Origin: Rugalucina vietnamica
Lineage: Eukaryota; Mollusca; Bivalvia; Lucinida; Lucinidae
Assembly (NCBI GenBank): GCA_964017185.1
Contig: OZ024884.1
Span: 12,625,548 to 12,689,547, forward strand
DNA length: 64,000 bases
Reading direction: 5' to 3'
The notes beneath the pieces are model-generated. The model saw nothing but the letters and a program-made list of their open reading frames with translations, made no database searches and had not been told where the DNA came from. Shown piece by piece: positions 1 to 10,213 of the stretch. Every line of letters begins with the position of its first letter. Position 1 is the first letter of the stretch. Both the position numbers and the translations under genes were made by a program.

Positions 1-60
1 GCCGGTTTTTGTCGGACCAACTTGGAAACCACGAAGACCGGTTTCCTTGCGTCGCGGCTC
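1..60 (-). mobile_element. MITE-A fragment cut by the window start
   Basis: This is the outer end of a MITE-A copy. It has the GTCGGACC-type segment, then GACCGGTTT and the terminal GTCGCGGCTC. The rest lies before the window. Confidence 0.8.
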
Positions 61-621
61 AAAGTGTATTTTGAAAAAAAGAAACAGTAATCACAGTATC
101 TAGGTTATAAGGCCAAAACCAACATGGCATTGAAAAACATTCGTAATTACGTTTTTCACTCTATTTTTTTTTCTATTAGCTAAATTGACTGTTTTAAACT
201 ACTGCTGAGAGAGCGCTAATTTCATCTAGTGAAATTATAGATTTACTGTCATTATCTATCACAGCCTTGTCACAAATTGACATGTTTAATAATCACACCA
301 TATTAGCGGCAATCGCGAACAACCAATCTGATATACAAAAAGAGTTCTAGATTGCCAAAACAGGCGTTTTGGATTGCCAAAGTGACGATTGTCAAAAGTA
401 AATTGAAAGTTCTTGATTGCCAGCATGATTGTGCTTTTTGGCAATCTAACATGCTTTTTTGGGGCAGTTGGGAATGCAATTTTGTTTAAAATCATGCATT
501 CCGAATTGCCGCTAATACAGGGTGTTGATTGTAGAGTATGACCTATAAAATATCTAAAACTTCGTACTAAGCAGTTGAGTTGCAATTGAGGTTGCTGTCT
601 AAGTATTTTGTGGATGTACAT
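61..621. other. No gene; short inverted repeat
   Basis: AT-rich DNA with several GATTGCC words at 340-470. TATTAGCGGCAAT at 301-313 is inverted at 505-517, so 301-517 may be a small decayed foldback element. No coding signal is visible. Confidence 0.4.
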
Positions 622-757
622 GAGCCCCGTCATGAGAAAGCTGAATTTTTTGCATATGCTAAAACAAAGGTGCAGATCTGCTGTACAGTTACTGCACAGC
701 AGATCTGCACCTTTGTTTTGGCATATGCAAAAATCTGGTTTTCTCATGATGCGGCTC
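622..757. mobile_element. Short MITE-A variant, almost wholly palindromic
   Basis: Only 136 bp: the MITE-A terminus, the core palindrome with GCTGTACAGT/ACTGCACAGC, and the mirrored terminus. The usual ~100-bp asymmetric segment is absent, leaving a self-complementary unit. Confidence 0.75.
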
Positions 758-804
758 CTGATCAGCACCTTTGTTTTTGCTACATGGATAGAAAAATTCC
801 TACT
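758..804 (-). mobile_element. MITE-A half-core fragment
   Basis: It joins the short variant directly and carries the right half of a core plus the CTACATGGATAG segment of a reverse-oriented copy. The short palindrome may have inserted into, or recombined with, another copy. Confidence 0.6.
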
Positions 805-1501
805 CCACTTACACGGGGTCTATTCTTCAAGCCAATATGCTCGGGAGTTGTGCTGGTTAAGGTCAGTTTAGTCTGGTGTTTCATTGCTTTCTTCAAAAAA
901 TGAAAAAAAAATATAATAACTTAGGTCAGCAATGTACATTTTGAAGTGCAGTCTCTAGATATATGTTAAAACATCAAATTAACATTAACAAATTTTTGCA
1001 AACGTTTGAGAAGCGTTCAGCGGAAATGTTCAAAGCTCATAAAAGCACGTGCCTCATCCGCGAGAAGATAAACTAGCGGTACATTTTGTTTGATTTGTCG
1101 ACACACTTGTGATTTTGAGCAGATTGCTGAAGGTGAGTACACTTGTTGGTCTTCAATAATTTATATATTCAAGAAATAACACGTCATTTTTCCTTTGGAG
1201 AAAGAACAGCATTTTACAAACATGTAACGTATAAGAATAAAATGTAGGGGTGGTGTGAATGCAAAGCACAAAATCGTGGGTGGTGAGATATTTCCAAAAA
1301 CATGAAACTGTTAAGTTTTCGTAATTATTGAGATTCGTTCGTAATATGGTTTCTTTTAACAGGCAAAACCATAATTAATATGTGCAGTTGCACACATTAA
1401 GACTTTCGTTAAATTGTTACTGTAGATCGAAGAGTAATAGGCGATATAAGCATTACAACTAATTTATACGATTTTAGTGAAAGTATAGTGATTATGCCTA
1501 G
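805..1501. other. Intergenic, nothing recognised
   Basis: AT-rich, with no long reading frame, no tRNA-like fold and no clear tandem repeat seen by eye. Confidence 0.4.
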
Positions 1502-2042
1502 GTTACATTTGCACCGATCATCGTAAGATTTTTCGGTCTGCGAATTTTCCTACGATTTTAGACATCGGAAGTGATCTTTAGCTACGACGTATGTGTTTAC
1601 AATTCAAAGATTTCTTGCTCTGGCTTTCGTCGATGTTTTGAGTCAGAACCGTATGGAGGTCATATGGAAATCGTAGGGTATCCGCACTCTTTAATTGGAA
1701 ATCGTACGGAGCTCGTGCGATGTCCGCTAGGAGTCGCTATGATTTTTGACTGAGCTCTTGCGGTCTCCCTACGATCGCCGAAGTATTTTTGTCCATAAAT
1801 TATCATAATAAATTGTGCGACGATCGTACGATCATCGCAGTGTCTCCGTACGGCGCGCGCTCGACGTGCCTACGGGCTACGGTTTTGCGATTTTTAAAAA
1901 TTTGTAAAAGTGCAGACTATTACAAAGTCGTAGAGGCTATGATGATAGTTGAACATCGTAGGGTCATCCTGCGGACACCGGACGAAAATGCCAAAATTGG
2001 ATTCGTGCGATCATCGCACGATAATCGTAGGCCAAATGTAAC
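1502..2042. mobile_element. 541-bp foldback element with TACGAT-type internal repeats
   Basis: It starts GTTACATTTG and ends with the exact inverse CAAATGTAAC. Inner arms remain related (ATCATCGTAAG against CGATAATCGTAG). The interior is unusually CpG-rich and full of permuted CGTACGATC/TCGTAGG words. The reading frames at 1571-1753 and 1789-2046 are by-products of this repetition. No transposase is present, so it is non-autonomous, and its superfamily is unassigned. Confidence 0.7.
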
Positions 2043-3277
2043 ATGATTCATCATGTTCAAAAATTTCAGTGTTCCAGTGCATTTGGGGGACTAAACCAGG
2101 CCGACTTCTTCTCATGCGCATGTGCTTTTTTCCTGTTGTCAAGTTGGTCTTCTTCTTTCTTTTAGGCATGTTTATTATCTAGAACAGAGTATACGCCTTT
2201 CATTTTCATATAAAAACACCAAAAACAATTCAACTTAATTTCAAACCACATTAAAACAATCGCCAGTTGAATAGACTAGACTCATTTTCTACTACACAAC
2301 TGCTCCATTCAATGAGAACAATCTATTTCATAACTGAGAAAATTATGCACCCTGCATACGACATTTTATTTGCCACAAATTATTATGTAGGATATGAATA
2401 GACGCGTTAGCTGATACGTGTTATACATAAACAGGGTTAGCAAGCACTTCGCAACTATTTCCTATGCAACGGTATGTTACCAAAAAAATGTTCGCCAGCG
2501 CTACGTAACGTAATGAAAGCAACCCGTCGTTGCTATTAAAGGAATAAGGAAGATCAAATGGCGTCATCAATATCTCAAGGGATCGCGTTATGCAACTCAC
2601 GCCGGAATTATGAGGAACCATTATATGTTTTGGGATGGGATAAGATCCTTGTTAAGCTTTTGAACGAATATGTCTCTCAGCCACTATAAACAAACTCAAT
2701 TATTTCAAATTTGAGAGTGCTTGTGATTGCATATGCAATTTGAGTACCTGGTACAGTGTCAGTCAGATTGCACGTCTACCTTACTAAAGCGTCTTAACAT
2801 TCACGGCCACCTGAAAAATGTGCTTATACCAAGACTTTTTATTTTGGACTCGCTTTCATGAAGCTATTTCGATTCCCAGGAATGTACGTACTGGTTATAT
2901 TTGTTTGTGGGTGGAATCGGACAATGTTCGGTGCAAAAATATTGAAAATGTAGGGCAAACTTGTGAATCTGGCCGAAACTGTTACATCAAAACAGTCACG
3001 TATCGAAATTTTGAACATCAAAATCTAGTTTCCTATTGCATCTTCGACACTCTAGTTTTGATTTCTTCTAGCGTTTGTAAATTCTCTTGAGACTGCACAT
3101 CAGGATTTTATTCAAAATTAAAAGATAAAACAGAAATAATGCAACTTACCTGTTCACCTGTCTACTCCATTTCTTTGTTTACATTCAATTTCACAAATCC
3201 ACTACCGGAACCTGCTTATACCTAGACGACACCAGATTATAGAGGCTTAGAGAATAGACCCCGTGACTTATACATAC
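2043..3277. other. Intergenic, nothing recognised
   Basis: The 90-codon frame at 2818-3090 has no recognisable domain and no splice context that would support a gene. Confidence 0.4.
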
Positions 3278-3378
3278 CCAAAATTTCAAGATTCTAGCTT
3301 TCTTCTGCAGGTGTATAGGCTAAATTTTGTCGGACCTGGTCAGAAATAGTGAAGACCGGTTTTCTCATGTCGCGGCTC
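3278..3378 (-). mobile_element. MITE-A outer-half fragment
   Basis: From the AAATTTCAAG segment through GTCGGACCTGG to the terminal CGCGGCTC. The core is missing. Confidence 0.7.
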
Positions 3379-3410
3379 ACATGATGTATGGCTTTAATAT
3401 AACTACATGT

Positions 3411-3660
3411 ATGTATGTCTTTCCATGCAGCCTTTACAATCTATAATTCCCCTTTCTAGAAAGCCCCAATAATTTTCTCTGGCTTTTATCCTTGTTTGCT
3501 GAAAATCGAGTCCGGTGTTCTCGCGTCACGGCTCAGTTGATTTTTGGCATTTATATATATATGTATGTCTTTATATGCAGCCTTGACAATCTATAATTCG
3601 CCTTTCTAGAAAGCCGCAATAATTTTCTCTGACTTTTATCCTTGATTTCTGAAAATCGAG
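3411..3660. repeat. Direct repeat of ~99 bp
   Basis: The segment at 3411-3510 recurs at 3560-3660 with few changes; both contain CTATAATTC and CTTTCTAGAAAGCC. Between them, 3512-3534 is another piece of MITE-A terminus. Confidence 0.75.
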
Positions 3661-3795
3661 ATAAGTCACATTGCAGAAAAGCTGATATTTATTGTCTCCA
3701 CGGAAACCTGAGCCATAGAACTGTTTACTGCTTTGCACTCTGGGAAGTTTTGCATGCTGGTTTGTCGTCTGCTAAACTTTTAAATTCATTTTTTT

Positions 3796-3827
3796 AGCTC
3801 ACCTGAGCCGAAGGCTCATAGGTGAGC
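3796..3827 (+). other. Helentron 5'-terminal hairpin
   Basis: GCTCACCTGAGCC and GGCTCATAGGTGAGC fold on each other around GAA with one bulged base. The same structure opens the element at 21525. Its outer 11 bp are repeated inverted near the 3' end. Confidence 0.8.
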
Positions 3828-3845
3828 GTATAGTATACCCATGCT

Positions 3846-3889
3846 CCGGCGTCCGTCCGTCGTCCGTCGTCCGTCCGTCGTCGTCCACA
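3846..3889. repeat. CCGTCCGTCGT microsatellite
   Basis: It directly follows the 5' hairpin, as in the DINE-1/HINE architecture, and is also present at 21579-21614. Confidence 0.9.
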
Positions 3890-5395
3890 ATTTCAAAGAT
3901 CTTCTTCTCTGAAACCACTGGGCCGATTGTTCTCATATTACACATACACCATCTACAGGTAGGGGGAAAGAATAATTGTGTTTTTTGTTTTGATCGGATA
4001 AGGACTCTGGTTACTATGGTAACTTATGCTTCCCATAGACTTATAATGTAAAAAAGTGAAAATTGCCAGTTTTTGCTGTCTTGTTGGAGATATTTGAATT
4101 TTGTTTTTGCAGAAATGTTTATTGAGTAGTCCTCTATGTTTCGTGTGACTTTTGTCCTAATCCTTTATTTTGATTGGTTGCAGGGGCCCCATATAGGGCA
4201 AAATTTCGAAAAACATTCAAAAATCTTCTTCTCAGAAACTGTCAAGGGGATTAAGCCTGTACTTTGTATACATGTTCCTGACAGTGGCCTCTACATAATT
4301 TGTGTTTTTTATTCCAGGCGGATAAGAACTCTGGTTGCTATGGCAACTTAAAGTTTCCATAGACTTATAATGGGAAAAGTGGAAATCGACTATTTTTCCG
4401 CTAAAATTGTAGACATTTGAATTTTGTTTTTGCAGAAATGTTTATTGAGTAGTGTTTGACATTTCTTGCGAGTTTTGTCCTAATCCTTTATTTTGATTGG
4501 TTGCTGGGGCCCCATAAAGGGCAAAATTTTGAAAAAAACATTCAAAAATCTTCTCCTCAGAAACTGTCAAGTGGATGAATCCTGTACTTTGTATTCATGT
4601 TCCTGACACTAGCCTCTACATAATTTGTGATTTTTATTCCAGTAAGATAAGAACTCTGGTTGCGATGGCATCTTAAAGTTTCCATAGACTTATAATGGGA
4701 AAAGTGGAATAGGCTATTTTTCTGGTCCAATTGCAGATACTAAGTCTTGAGTTTTGTTTTTGCAGAAATGTTTATTGAATAGATATTTACGTTTCACGTG
4801 ACCTTTTTTCCTAATTCTTTATTTTGATTGATTGCTGGGGCCACATAAAGGGCAAAATTTTGAAAAACATTTAATAATCTTCTCCTCAGAAACCGTCTAC
4901 GGCATGAAGCCTGTACTTTGTATACATGTTCCTGACAGTAGTCTCTATATAATATATGTTTTTTATTTCAGTCAAATAAGAAATCTGGTTGTTATGGCAA
5001 CTTGAAGTTTCCATGGACTTATAATGAGAAAAGTGGAAATTGGCTATTTTTCTGGTTCAATCGCAGATATTTGAATTTTGTTTTTGCAGAAATCTTTATC
5101 AAGTAGTCCTCTACATTTTATGTGACTTTTGCAACTAAAATTGTTTCGTCACAGTATTACTATGGCCCATCCCTTTTCTCATTAATATGCTCACTGCTTT
5201 TAAAGGATCTCAATTTTATTTTCATTTACTTTAGTTCTAATTGTGCCAGTTCCAGATCATTGCTTACCTTTACCTTTAATCCAAATGGCGGATCCCATAC
5301 GTTTTTTTTTTTTTTTTTTTCAAAAAATGTTAGAGATCTCTTAAAAAGTGGGGATGTCTATTCTTTGTATACATGTCACTGATTCAAGCCTCTTT
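3889..5395 (+). repeat. Tandem ~325-330-bp core repeats of the Helentron
   Basis: Four to five diverged units. TTTATTTTGATTG recurs near 4160, 4486 and 4817; GACTTATAATG and GTTTTTGCAGAAAT recur with the same phase. The first unit is related to the core units at 21615-23230. The last unit ends in a poly-T near 5300-5320. Confidence 0.8.
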
Positions 5396-5561
5396 GTTGG
5401 AAGCGGTAGCCATTGCCATAAAGAATAATAGTTTTGTAGAAGTTTGATTTTTAGTCCTTTTTGTATATTTTCAGAAATGGAAAGAGAATCAGAAGAACTA
5501 AGAAGGGAAATGTAAAGACAACAAAGATAAGTATGACTAGTTAGGTTAATGTTTTACTTTG

Positions 5562-5690
5562 ACTGAGGAGCTGGCCTCGTAAAAACAGAAAACAAAGACA
5601 ATTACATGACGTGACTGAGGAGCTGGCCTCATTTAAAATACAGAAAACAAAGACAAAGTGCAAGGTTCAGTATAACCTTGTCACTGTCAG
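5562..5690 (+). repeat. Diverged copy of the Helentron 5' coding-edge segment
   Basis: About 130 bp matching 7110-7237: GACTGAGGAGCTGGCCTC occurs twice in each, followed by GTGCAAGGTTCA and AACCTTGTCACTG. The upstream TTTTCAG-AAATG stretch near 5470 also resembles 7000-7015. It looks like an old partial duplication of the first-exon region. Confidence 0.7.
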
Positions 5691-6141
5691 AGTAAAGCTA
5701 TTTGCAGAAATATAATGTGCAAGAAAATCTACAAACATATTTATCAAGAAATGATAATTAAATGAAAACCTATCAGGCAAAGTACATTTTATTACATACT
5801 CAAGTATATTATAGACTGCAGCTGAATATAGGTGATGCTCATTAGAGAAAGAAAAGATCATAAATGGTCATGGTCTTGTCTATAAGATGCCTAAGTCTGT
5901 ATAATAGATTCTATGGATATTAGTAGTCTATCATTAGATGACAATTCAAATAAATAAATGAAAATATTTTATCTTAGAGTATAAAAAGTTGTTTAGTTGT
6001 TCAAAATTGGAAAAAGCAAGGCTCTGGAACTGATACAATAAGATTCCAAACCCTGTCTATAATATCACCAGAAAAGAAAGTGTAACACAAAATGAGCATC
6101 ATTCCTTTGAGTGATTGAGTGATTCTCAGATAGGAAACCTG

Positions 6142-6142
6142 A

Positions 6143-6184
<42 letters not shown>
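6142..6184. repeat. TC dinucleotide microsatellite
   Basis: Nearly pure CT/TC run with one TTT interruption, inside the Helentron. Confidence 0.95.
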
Positions 6185-6188
<4 letters not shown>

Positions 6189-7000
6189 CGTTCTTTCAAT
6201 GAAAACTGATGTACACACAAGTGACAACTTTTGAGCTGGGTCTGGGCTAATGTGATTTGTGTAGTTTTTTGTACAAGGTGGATAAGACTATGCTAGTTTT
6301 CTAAAACTTACTTTGAAATATATATATCTAATTGAAATATCATAAATTGAAGGGGTCTGCTAAAAATGTGTAAAGAAAAACTATTTAAGTTGCAACTGTA
6401 ATTACATAGATAAGATGATCTGGAAAGCACACATTTTATCCTGTATACACCATTTAAATGTACAAATTATATGATAATGTTTAAAGAGTTCTGATGTTCA
6501 TATAATTGTATAGCAAAATATGTTTCAAAGAAAGTAATAGAACATATTGGTAGTCACCTCCCCACCCCCAAATCTAGTTTGAGGGGATATGCTGTTTTGA
6601 GTCATTTCGTTATTCCGTACAGGCAATTTTGTTTTTAGTATAGCTAACATGTAATATACATTTTTGTTCCAATTTGAACGAAACTTGGCCCATGCTAAAG
6701 GGAATACATTTTGAAAAAACTTTGAGTAGAATTTTTAATTATCATTGAATATTTTGAAGGAGTGTGGCAGACATGTTTATGATGTGCAAGAAGAAGTGTA
6801 CAGATTTGTCAACATGCTTAATATTTAGGTATTGCACCTACTGAATCATAAATTCATTGAACATGATTTTCCTTTCATTAGCATTTGAAACTAAACTGCA
6901 TTTAAGGGCAATTATGTCACAGGTCAGGGAAGATTAAAAACCTTGCTTGCAGCTAAATTCTTGTTAAAACACTTTTGTAATGAAACAAAATTGTGTATTT
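6185..7000. other. Helentron 5' non-coding interior, nothing recognised
   Basis: AT-rich, without a convincing frame. It may hold the promoter of the Rep-helicase transcript, but I see no diagnostic element. Confidence 0.4.
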
Positions 7001-7011
7001 TCAGGTAAAGA

Positions 7012-7090
7012 ATGCCTAGAAGAAAAGATTGGAAGAAAGCTGCAGTGAAGAGGGGGAATGTGAATGCCAGTAGGGAGGTAAGTGAAAGAG
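7012..7090 (+). CDS. Possible first coding exon of the Helentron polyprotein
   Basis: An ATG at 7012 opens a basic peptide, MPRRKDWKKAAVKRG, that runs to a consensus donor GTAAGT at 7091. Splicing to the CAG at 7194-7196 joins it in phase to the protease-containing frame (exon end G plus AA gives Glu, then Lys). The intron would be 106 nt. The acceptor has a poor pyrimidine tract, and a second donor lies at 7078, so this is an inference from phase and motifs only. The alternative is translation from within 7166 onward. Confidence 0.4.
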
Positions 7091-7165
7091 GTAAGTATGA
7101 TTTATGTATGACTGAGGAGCTGGCCTCGTTAAAAACAGAAAACAGCCTGGGACAACTTACATGAC

Positions 7166-10100
7166 GTGACTGAGGAGCTGGCCTCATTAAAAACAGAAAA
7201 AGAAGACATAGTGCAAGGTTCAATTAACCTTGTCACTGAGAAAGGATATTTGAAAGGAAATTTGAAAAAATCATGTGACAGCAAATCTGATAGTATGGAT
7301 ACTGATATTAGTCAGTTTAAACAGGCAATTATTGATCTCAACAAGCTAATAGAAAATGTTAGCTCAAGTGTACGGTCAGATTTTGAAACAGTAATCCTTG
7401 AAACTTTTCCTGATGTTAATGCTAAATATCAATCAAGAGTTATAGAAAAATCATATAAAGACAAAGAGAATATAGAAAATACAGAGAATATAGCCTCTTT
7501 TCTTGAAAATACAATGCTCAAACAGCATACAGAACATACAGAGCATGATGAAAATGTTATAGCTCAGCATCATTTCAACAATGATTCTGCAAAAACATGT
7601 GTAAACAATGATTTGGTATGTTATCAAGCAGTAAGATTGTCTGAACGGCTTTGGAATGCAGGTAATTTGGTCTTTGGAAGTTTCCACCAGAATGATGATA
7701 GATTTTCTCTGCACTCAAGAGGATTTCAGTGCACATACAATGCATTATGTATGCTGTCATACTCACTATGTCATGATGTAGATAATAGCCTGATACTAGA
7801 TAAAGTGCTATGTGAAGGAGATGCTCTCTATCAAACTGTTATCAGCGGATTGAAATCAGATGGAAATTTTGATCATCGTCTGCTGAGCTTAGATGAAATC
7901 CATTATGATTTTGAAGTTGAGATAGGAAAATTTACATTAGAAAAACTGCCTATTGTGTGTGGCCCTCTTATTGATACCCAAAATATTGGTTTGCCAACAC
8001 TTCATGATACCTTACAGTTAGCCTTCATGTCTGTATCATCAGGTCTTATAACTATTGGGGCCATATGTTCTGCTGTATTTAAAAAGGATGGCATGTATAT
8101 GTTTTTTGATTCTCATTCCCATGGTGACAATGGACTGTCTTCAAATGATGGGTCATCTTGTTTGATAACGTTTTCAAGTATTGATGATCTAGTTACATAC
8201 ATGTATGCATTCTATGACAGTTTAAATCTAGACACCAACTTGAAGTTTGACTTTTTGCCTATCAAAATCAAGAAGACTGAAGAACCACAGAGCTGTAAAA
8301 GTAAAATGAATAGTAATATGGAAGCCTACTTTAGGGATCAAAGATTGAAACAAGCTGACAAAGCACAAAGGAAAGTACAAAACATATCCAGTAATGCATC
8401 AAACACATTAATTAAAGAATCAAAGAAAGAATTAAAGACCAGTAAGTTTAAGCATCGCACTGAATATTATAAAAATTACAAAAGAAAATGTAGACAAAAT
8501 GAAGCATTTCAAACAAGAGAAAGAGAATCAAAACAATCGGCAAGAAAAGACCCAGTGTTTCAAACAAGAGAAAGAGAATCAAAGCAGTCAGCCAGAAAAA
8601 ATCCTAGTTTTAAGGCTAAAGAAATTGTGTATCAGAAAAATTCAAAGCAATCTGCCAGACAAAATCCTAGTTTTAAGACCAAAGAAACTGTGTATCAGAA
8701 AAAATCAAAGCAATTTGCAAGAAAAGACCTGATGTTTCAAACAAGAGAAAGAGAATCAAAGCAATGTGCAAGAAAAGATCCTAGTTTTAAGACAAAAGAG
8801 ATTGTGTATCAGAAAGAATCAAAGCAATCTGCAAGAAAAGACCTGATGTTTCAAACAAGAGAAAGAGAATCAAAGCAATCTGCAAGAAAAGTTCCTAGTT
8901 TTAAGACAAAAGAGATTGTGTATCAGAAAGAATCAAAGCAATCTGCACGAAAAAGTCCTAGTTTTAAGACAAAAGAGATTGTGTATCAGAAAGAATCAAA
9001 GCAATCTGCAAGAAAAGACCCAGTGTTTCAAACAAGAGAAAGAGAATCAAAGCAATTTGCAAGAAAGGATCCTAGTTTTAAGACAAAAGAGATTGTGTAT
9101 CAGAAAGAATCAAAGCAATCTGCAAGAAAAGACCCAGTGTTTCAAACAAGAGAAAGAGAATCAAAGCAATTTGCAAGAAAGGATCCTAGTTTTAAGACAA
9201 AAGAGATTGTGTATCAGAAAGAATCAAAGCAATCTGCAAGAAAAGACCCAGTGTTTCAAACAAGAGAAAGAGAATCAAAGCAATTTGCAAGAAAAGATCC
9301 TAGTTTTAAGACAAAAGAAACTGTGTATCAGAAAGAATCAAAACAGTTAGCAAGAGAAAATCAGGCTTTTAAAACAAAGGAGAAAGCATACCAGAATATA
9401 TCAAAAAAGAAGGCAAGAGAAAATGCTTATGTTCGTGAATGCGAGAGAATCAAGAAGCAGCAAGTAAGGCAGGAAAAAAGAAAATTTGATGACAGTTCAG
9501 AAGTCACTACTCCTAGAAAAAGATATAAGCATGACACAGATAATTTTCCAAAAATGCACAATAAAGACTTAAAAACTATTGAAGAGGCTATCAAACAATT
9601 TCATTCAGATATTTCTATTGGACCTTTGTATGTTTGTTCATGTTGTCACCAGACATGGTTCAGGAAAAGTGTTTCTAAGTTAATGAATGTTCATATTTCA
9701 GCAGAAAGTAAACGACGGCATTGTACAGACTTTATATCTGTCAATAATGAAGAATGGATATGTCATACTTGCCTAAGTGCCTTAAGAGATAGTAAAATTC
9801 CAAAGCTATCAGTAACTAATGGCATGAAATGGCCAATCAAGCCACCAGAGTTAAACTTACATCATTTAGAAGAAAGGTTAATAGCACTGCGTATTCCATT
9901 TATGCAGATAAGAGAATTGCCACGTGGTGGCCAGTACTCCTTGAAAGGGAATGTAATTAATGTACCTGTTGATATTCAGCCTACAATAAACTGTCTGCCA
10001 AGACCAATGGATGAAAACTTTACAGTTGCTATCCAGCTGAAAAAGAAACTTTCCTATAAAACGGTTGACTTTAAAGAAAATGTAAGACCATTAAGAGTTT

Positions 10101-10213
10101 TGACTGCTCTGCATTGGCTTATGAACAACAGCAAGCTATACAAGAACTCTGGCATAGTAATTGATGACGACTGGTTTCGGGAAGTTAATGAAAGTGCAGA
10201 GGATAAAATATAA
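7166..10213 (+). CDS. Helentron N-terminal region: cysteine-protease-like domain, charged repeats, DUF6570-like zinc region
   Basis: About 1,015 codons, counted from a GTG at 7166 that is unlikely to be the true start. Residues ~175-350 look like a papain-fold protease of the OTU/C76 type. Gln188-Cys189 sits in GFQCTYNALC (oxyanion Gln plus nucleophile Cys) and the His motif is FDSHSHG (His317 or His319). Residues ~445-730 are lysine/arginine-rich tandem repeats. Residues ~815-880 carry CSCC and CHTC pairs, as in the DUF6570 region that precedes Rep in many animal Helitrons. The frame stops only because a repeat element entered at 10193; the natural continuation resumes at 11265. OTU-like proteases are known in some Helitrons. 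Which fold this one has, and whether it is active, is inferred. Confidence 0.8.
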   Translation: MTEELASLKTEKEDIVQGSINLVTEKGYLKGNLKKSCDSKSDSMDTDISQFKQAIIDLNKLIENVSSSVRSDFETVILETFPDVNAKYQSRVIEKSYKDKENIENTENIASFLENTMLKQHTEHTEHDENVIAQHHFNNDSAKTCVNNDLVCYQAVRLSERLWNAGNLVFGSFHQNDDRFSLHSRGFQCTYNALCMLSYSLCHDVDNSLILDKVLCEGDALYQTVISGLKSDGNFDHRLLSLDEIHYDFEVEIGKFTLEKLPIVCGPLIDTQNIGLPTLHDTLQLAFMSVSSGLITIGAICSAVFKKDGMYMFFDSHSHGDNGLSSNDGSSCLITFSSIDDLVTYMYAFYDSLNLDTNLKFDFLPIKIKKTEEPQSCKSKMNSNMEAYFRDQRLKQADKAQRKVQNISSNASNTLIKESKKELKTSKFKHRTEYYKNYKRKCRQNEAFQTRERESKQSARKDPVFQTRERESKQSARKNPSFKAKEIVYQKNSKQSARQNPSFKTKETVYQKKSKQFARKDLMFQTRERESKQCARKDPSFKTKEIVYQKESKQSARKDLMFQTRERESKQSARKVPSFKTKEIVYQKESKQSARKSPSFKTKEIVYQKESKQSARKDPVFQTRERESKQFARKDPSFKTKEIVYQKESKQSARKDPVFQTRERESKQFARKDPSFKTKEIVYQKESKQSARKDPVFQTRERESKQFARKDPSFKTKETVYQKESKQLARENQAFKTKEKAYQNISKKKARENAYVRECERIKKQQVRQEKRKFDDSSEVTTPRKRYKHDTDNFPKMHNKDLKTIEEAIKQFHSDISIGPLYVCSCCHQTWFRKSVSKLMNVHISAESKRRHCTDFISVNNEEWICHTCLSALRDSKIPKLSVTNGMKWPIKPPELNLHHLEERLIALRIPFMQIRELPRGGQYSLKGNVINVPVDIQPTINCLPRPMDENFTVAIQLKKKLSYKTVDFKENVRPLRVLTALHWLMNNSKLYKNSGIVIDDDWFREVNESAEDKI
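8499..9350 (+). repeat. Coding tandem repeat, 51 + 63 bp alternating
   Basis: Units encode SKQSARKDPVFQTRERE (17 residues) and SKQFARKDPSFKTKEIVYQKE-like 21-residue blocks. The 114-bp double unit is almost identical three times at about 9007-9345 and more diverged before that. The frame is kept throughout. The composition (Lys, Arg, Gln, Ser, Glu) suggests a long charged helix or a nucleic-acid-binding linker. Confidence 0.9.

Noticed and set aside
3889..5395. A separate short element ending near 5.4 kb
   Set aside because: No 3' hairpin terminus is found there, and the matching terminus lies at 18158, so the block is treated as the Helentron's own core repeats.
7690..8215. Viral origin for the tegument-like cysteine protease
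   Set aside because: Only short motif similarity is visible, and it lies inside a transposon protein with Helitron domains. No viral gene neighbours are present.
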